64,000 nt of DNA, taken from Pelecanus crispus (Eukaryota > Chordata > Aves > Pelecaniformes > Pelecanidae). A program made the position numbers and the translations under genes. Shown here in pieces: positions 63,001-64,000 of the stretch (positions are counted from its first letter, which is position 1; each line of letters opens with the position of its first letter). The stretch is taken from the NCBI RefSeq assembly GCF_030463565.1, contig NC_134662.1, forward strand, positions 1,488,001-1,552,000, in the 5' to 3' direction. The notes beneath the pieces are model-generated. The model saw only the letters and a program-made list of their open reading frames with translations, did no database searches and was not told the DNA's origin.

Positions 63001-64000
63001 TATGACGGCACTCATTTTGGCGATTACCTAGAAAATATTTACTCATTTATTTATTCTGCATACCACAAAGTGTTTAATAAGAAGGAAGTGAGGACGGATG
63101 GAGTGAAGTACTTGCACCTTAGGGATACAGGGTCTTTATAAGGGTGGAGTTTTTCCACGTTAGGCATTCTAGACTCAAGGAGGACCTACTTCAGAGTAGA
63201 GGGAAGCAGAAGAGAAAGGCTACTGTATGCATTTCGTAACATTTTACAGACCCCTCAGGGCTTTTTTGTTTGGGTTGGGTTTTTTTGTTTGTTTTTTTTT
63301 TAGTAGTTTATATGCTCTGTCTGAGCACGGCAATTTTTCATAAAGCTGCTGACTTTAATAGCATTCAGTTTCCCTTCAAAAAAATACAAATATTCACAGA
63401 ATATGGCCATCCAATTATCTTACATCTCAAAACGGAGTACAAACAGCTAAGAACATCAGCTCTAGCTAAAAGGTCTGCTTTGTGGGAAGCCTTATCAGAA
63501 GTCAGCGCACTAAAAGCCAAGATTAAAAATTCACCAGCGGCCTTGTCCACAAAGCTTTACAGAAAAGGCCAGGGGACTCAAAAGTCTGCTTCATTGTAAC
63601 ATTTAACCTACTGAAGGTGCAATGGTGCCCCTGGTCAACTCACAAAAGGAAGTCATAGAACGCAGAAAATGCAGCGCCTTCAGTCAACAGACCCAAAAAA
63701 TTCTGCTTCTGTATTAGAAATAATAATAATAAAATAAAAATCAGCCATTAATATGAGATGTTGTTGCCAGCAGGGGAGTTGCTCTGTTAAGAGCCTTCAG
63801 CACAAAATACTAGGCTAGCATCATTAAAGACACTAACTCAGTAAGAATCAGCACTTCACAAGAAAACGAGTACAATGCCTTCAAGAGAGCTACAAATCAA
63901 GGAAAAAAATCATCCCCCCAGTAAAGCCTAAGACACCTTTGACACATGACTCCAACGTGACCTAACAGACCTCACTGCGCTTCGATGACTCCCCCGGCTG

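Larger units (their letters stand above)
54728..64000 (-). other. FZR1: 5' intron of FZR1
   Basis: No exon or CpG island is recognised between the exon carrying the FZR1 ATG and the window end. The sequence is A/T-richer than the rest, fitting a long first intron with the promoter beyond 64000. Apart from the solo LTR at 55.6-57.0 kb and simple T-rich tracts (about 63270-63300), nothing stands out. Confidence 0.6.

Overview
The window is vertebrate nuclear DNA and almost certainly avian. It has large spliced genes with GT/AG introns and very GC-rich CpG-island sequence of microchromosome type. It also holds CR1 LINE 3' ends finishing in ATTCTATG repeats, ERVL-type long terminal repeats of a kind common in birds, and many minisatellites. 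Gene content and order match human 19p13.3 read backwards, a segment that lies on chromosome 28 in chicken.  LAYOUT. 1-560: 3' UTR of GIPC3 and, at the very edge, the probable 3' end of a convergent gene. 559-3081: GIPC3 (minus). 3440-9900: HMG20B (minus) with its CpG-island promoter. 10.2-12.4 kb: a 51/63-bp minisatellite filling the head-to-head gap between HMG20B and MFSD12. 12556-24692: MFSD12 (plus, 10 coding exons); its 7-kb first intron opens with a 3-kb array built on a 163-bp unit. 25.35-26.56 kb: a CpG island with no recognisable gene. 26.57-29.05 kb: a (TG)n/CACGTG minisatellite. 29.18-35.25 kb: fossil ERVL-like sequence with two incomplete internal regions and three LTRs, one of which holds a tiny remnant of a second LTR family. 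35.6-36.2 kb: a 30/31-bp minisatellite. 36.4-40.85 kb: a GRAM-domain gene related to GRAMD2A/GRAMD2B (plus). 40.85-42.65 kb: no gene recognised. 42.65-54.73 kb: FZR1 (minus, 14 coding exons) with a long 3' UTR and two CR1 fragments. 54.73-64 kb: the 5' intron of FZR1, holding one solo LTR; the FZR1 promoter lies beyond the window.  FUNCTION. The genes are unrelated neighbours kept in an old synteny block: a PDZ adaptor of hair cells (GIPC3), a subunit of the LSD1-CoREST complex (HMG20B), a lysosome/melanosome cysteine transporter (MFSD12), a probable ER-plasma-membrane contact protein (GRAMD2-like) and the APC/C co-activator CDH1 (FZR1). Exon boundaries were read from GT/AG sites, phase and family similarity, and the five reading frames close without internal stops at about 307, 319, 497, 370 and 493 residues.  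The most interesting points are the third GRAMD2-type gene between MFSD12 and FZR1, the orphan CpG island, the nested LTR remnant with its 5-bp target repeat, and the four large arrays that hold deceptively long open frames. No tRNA, rRNA, known small RNA or CRISPR array was recognised.
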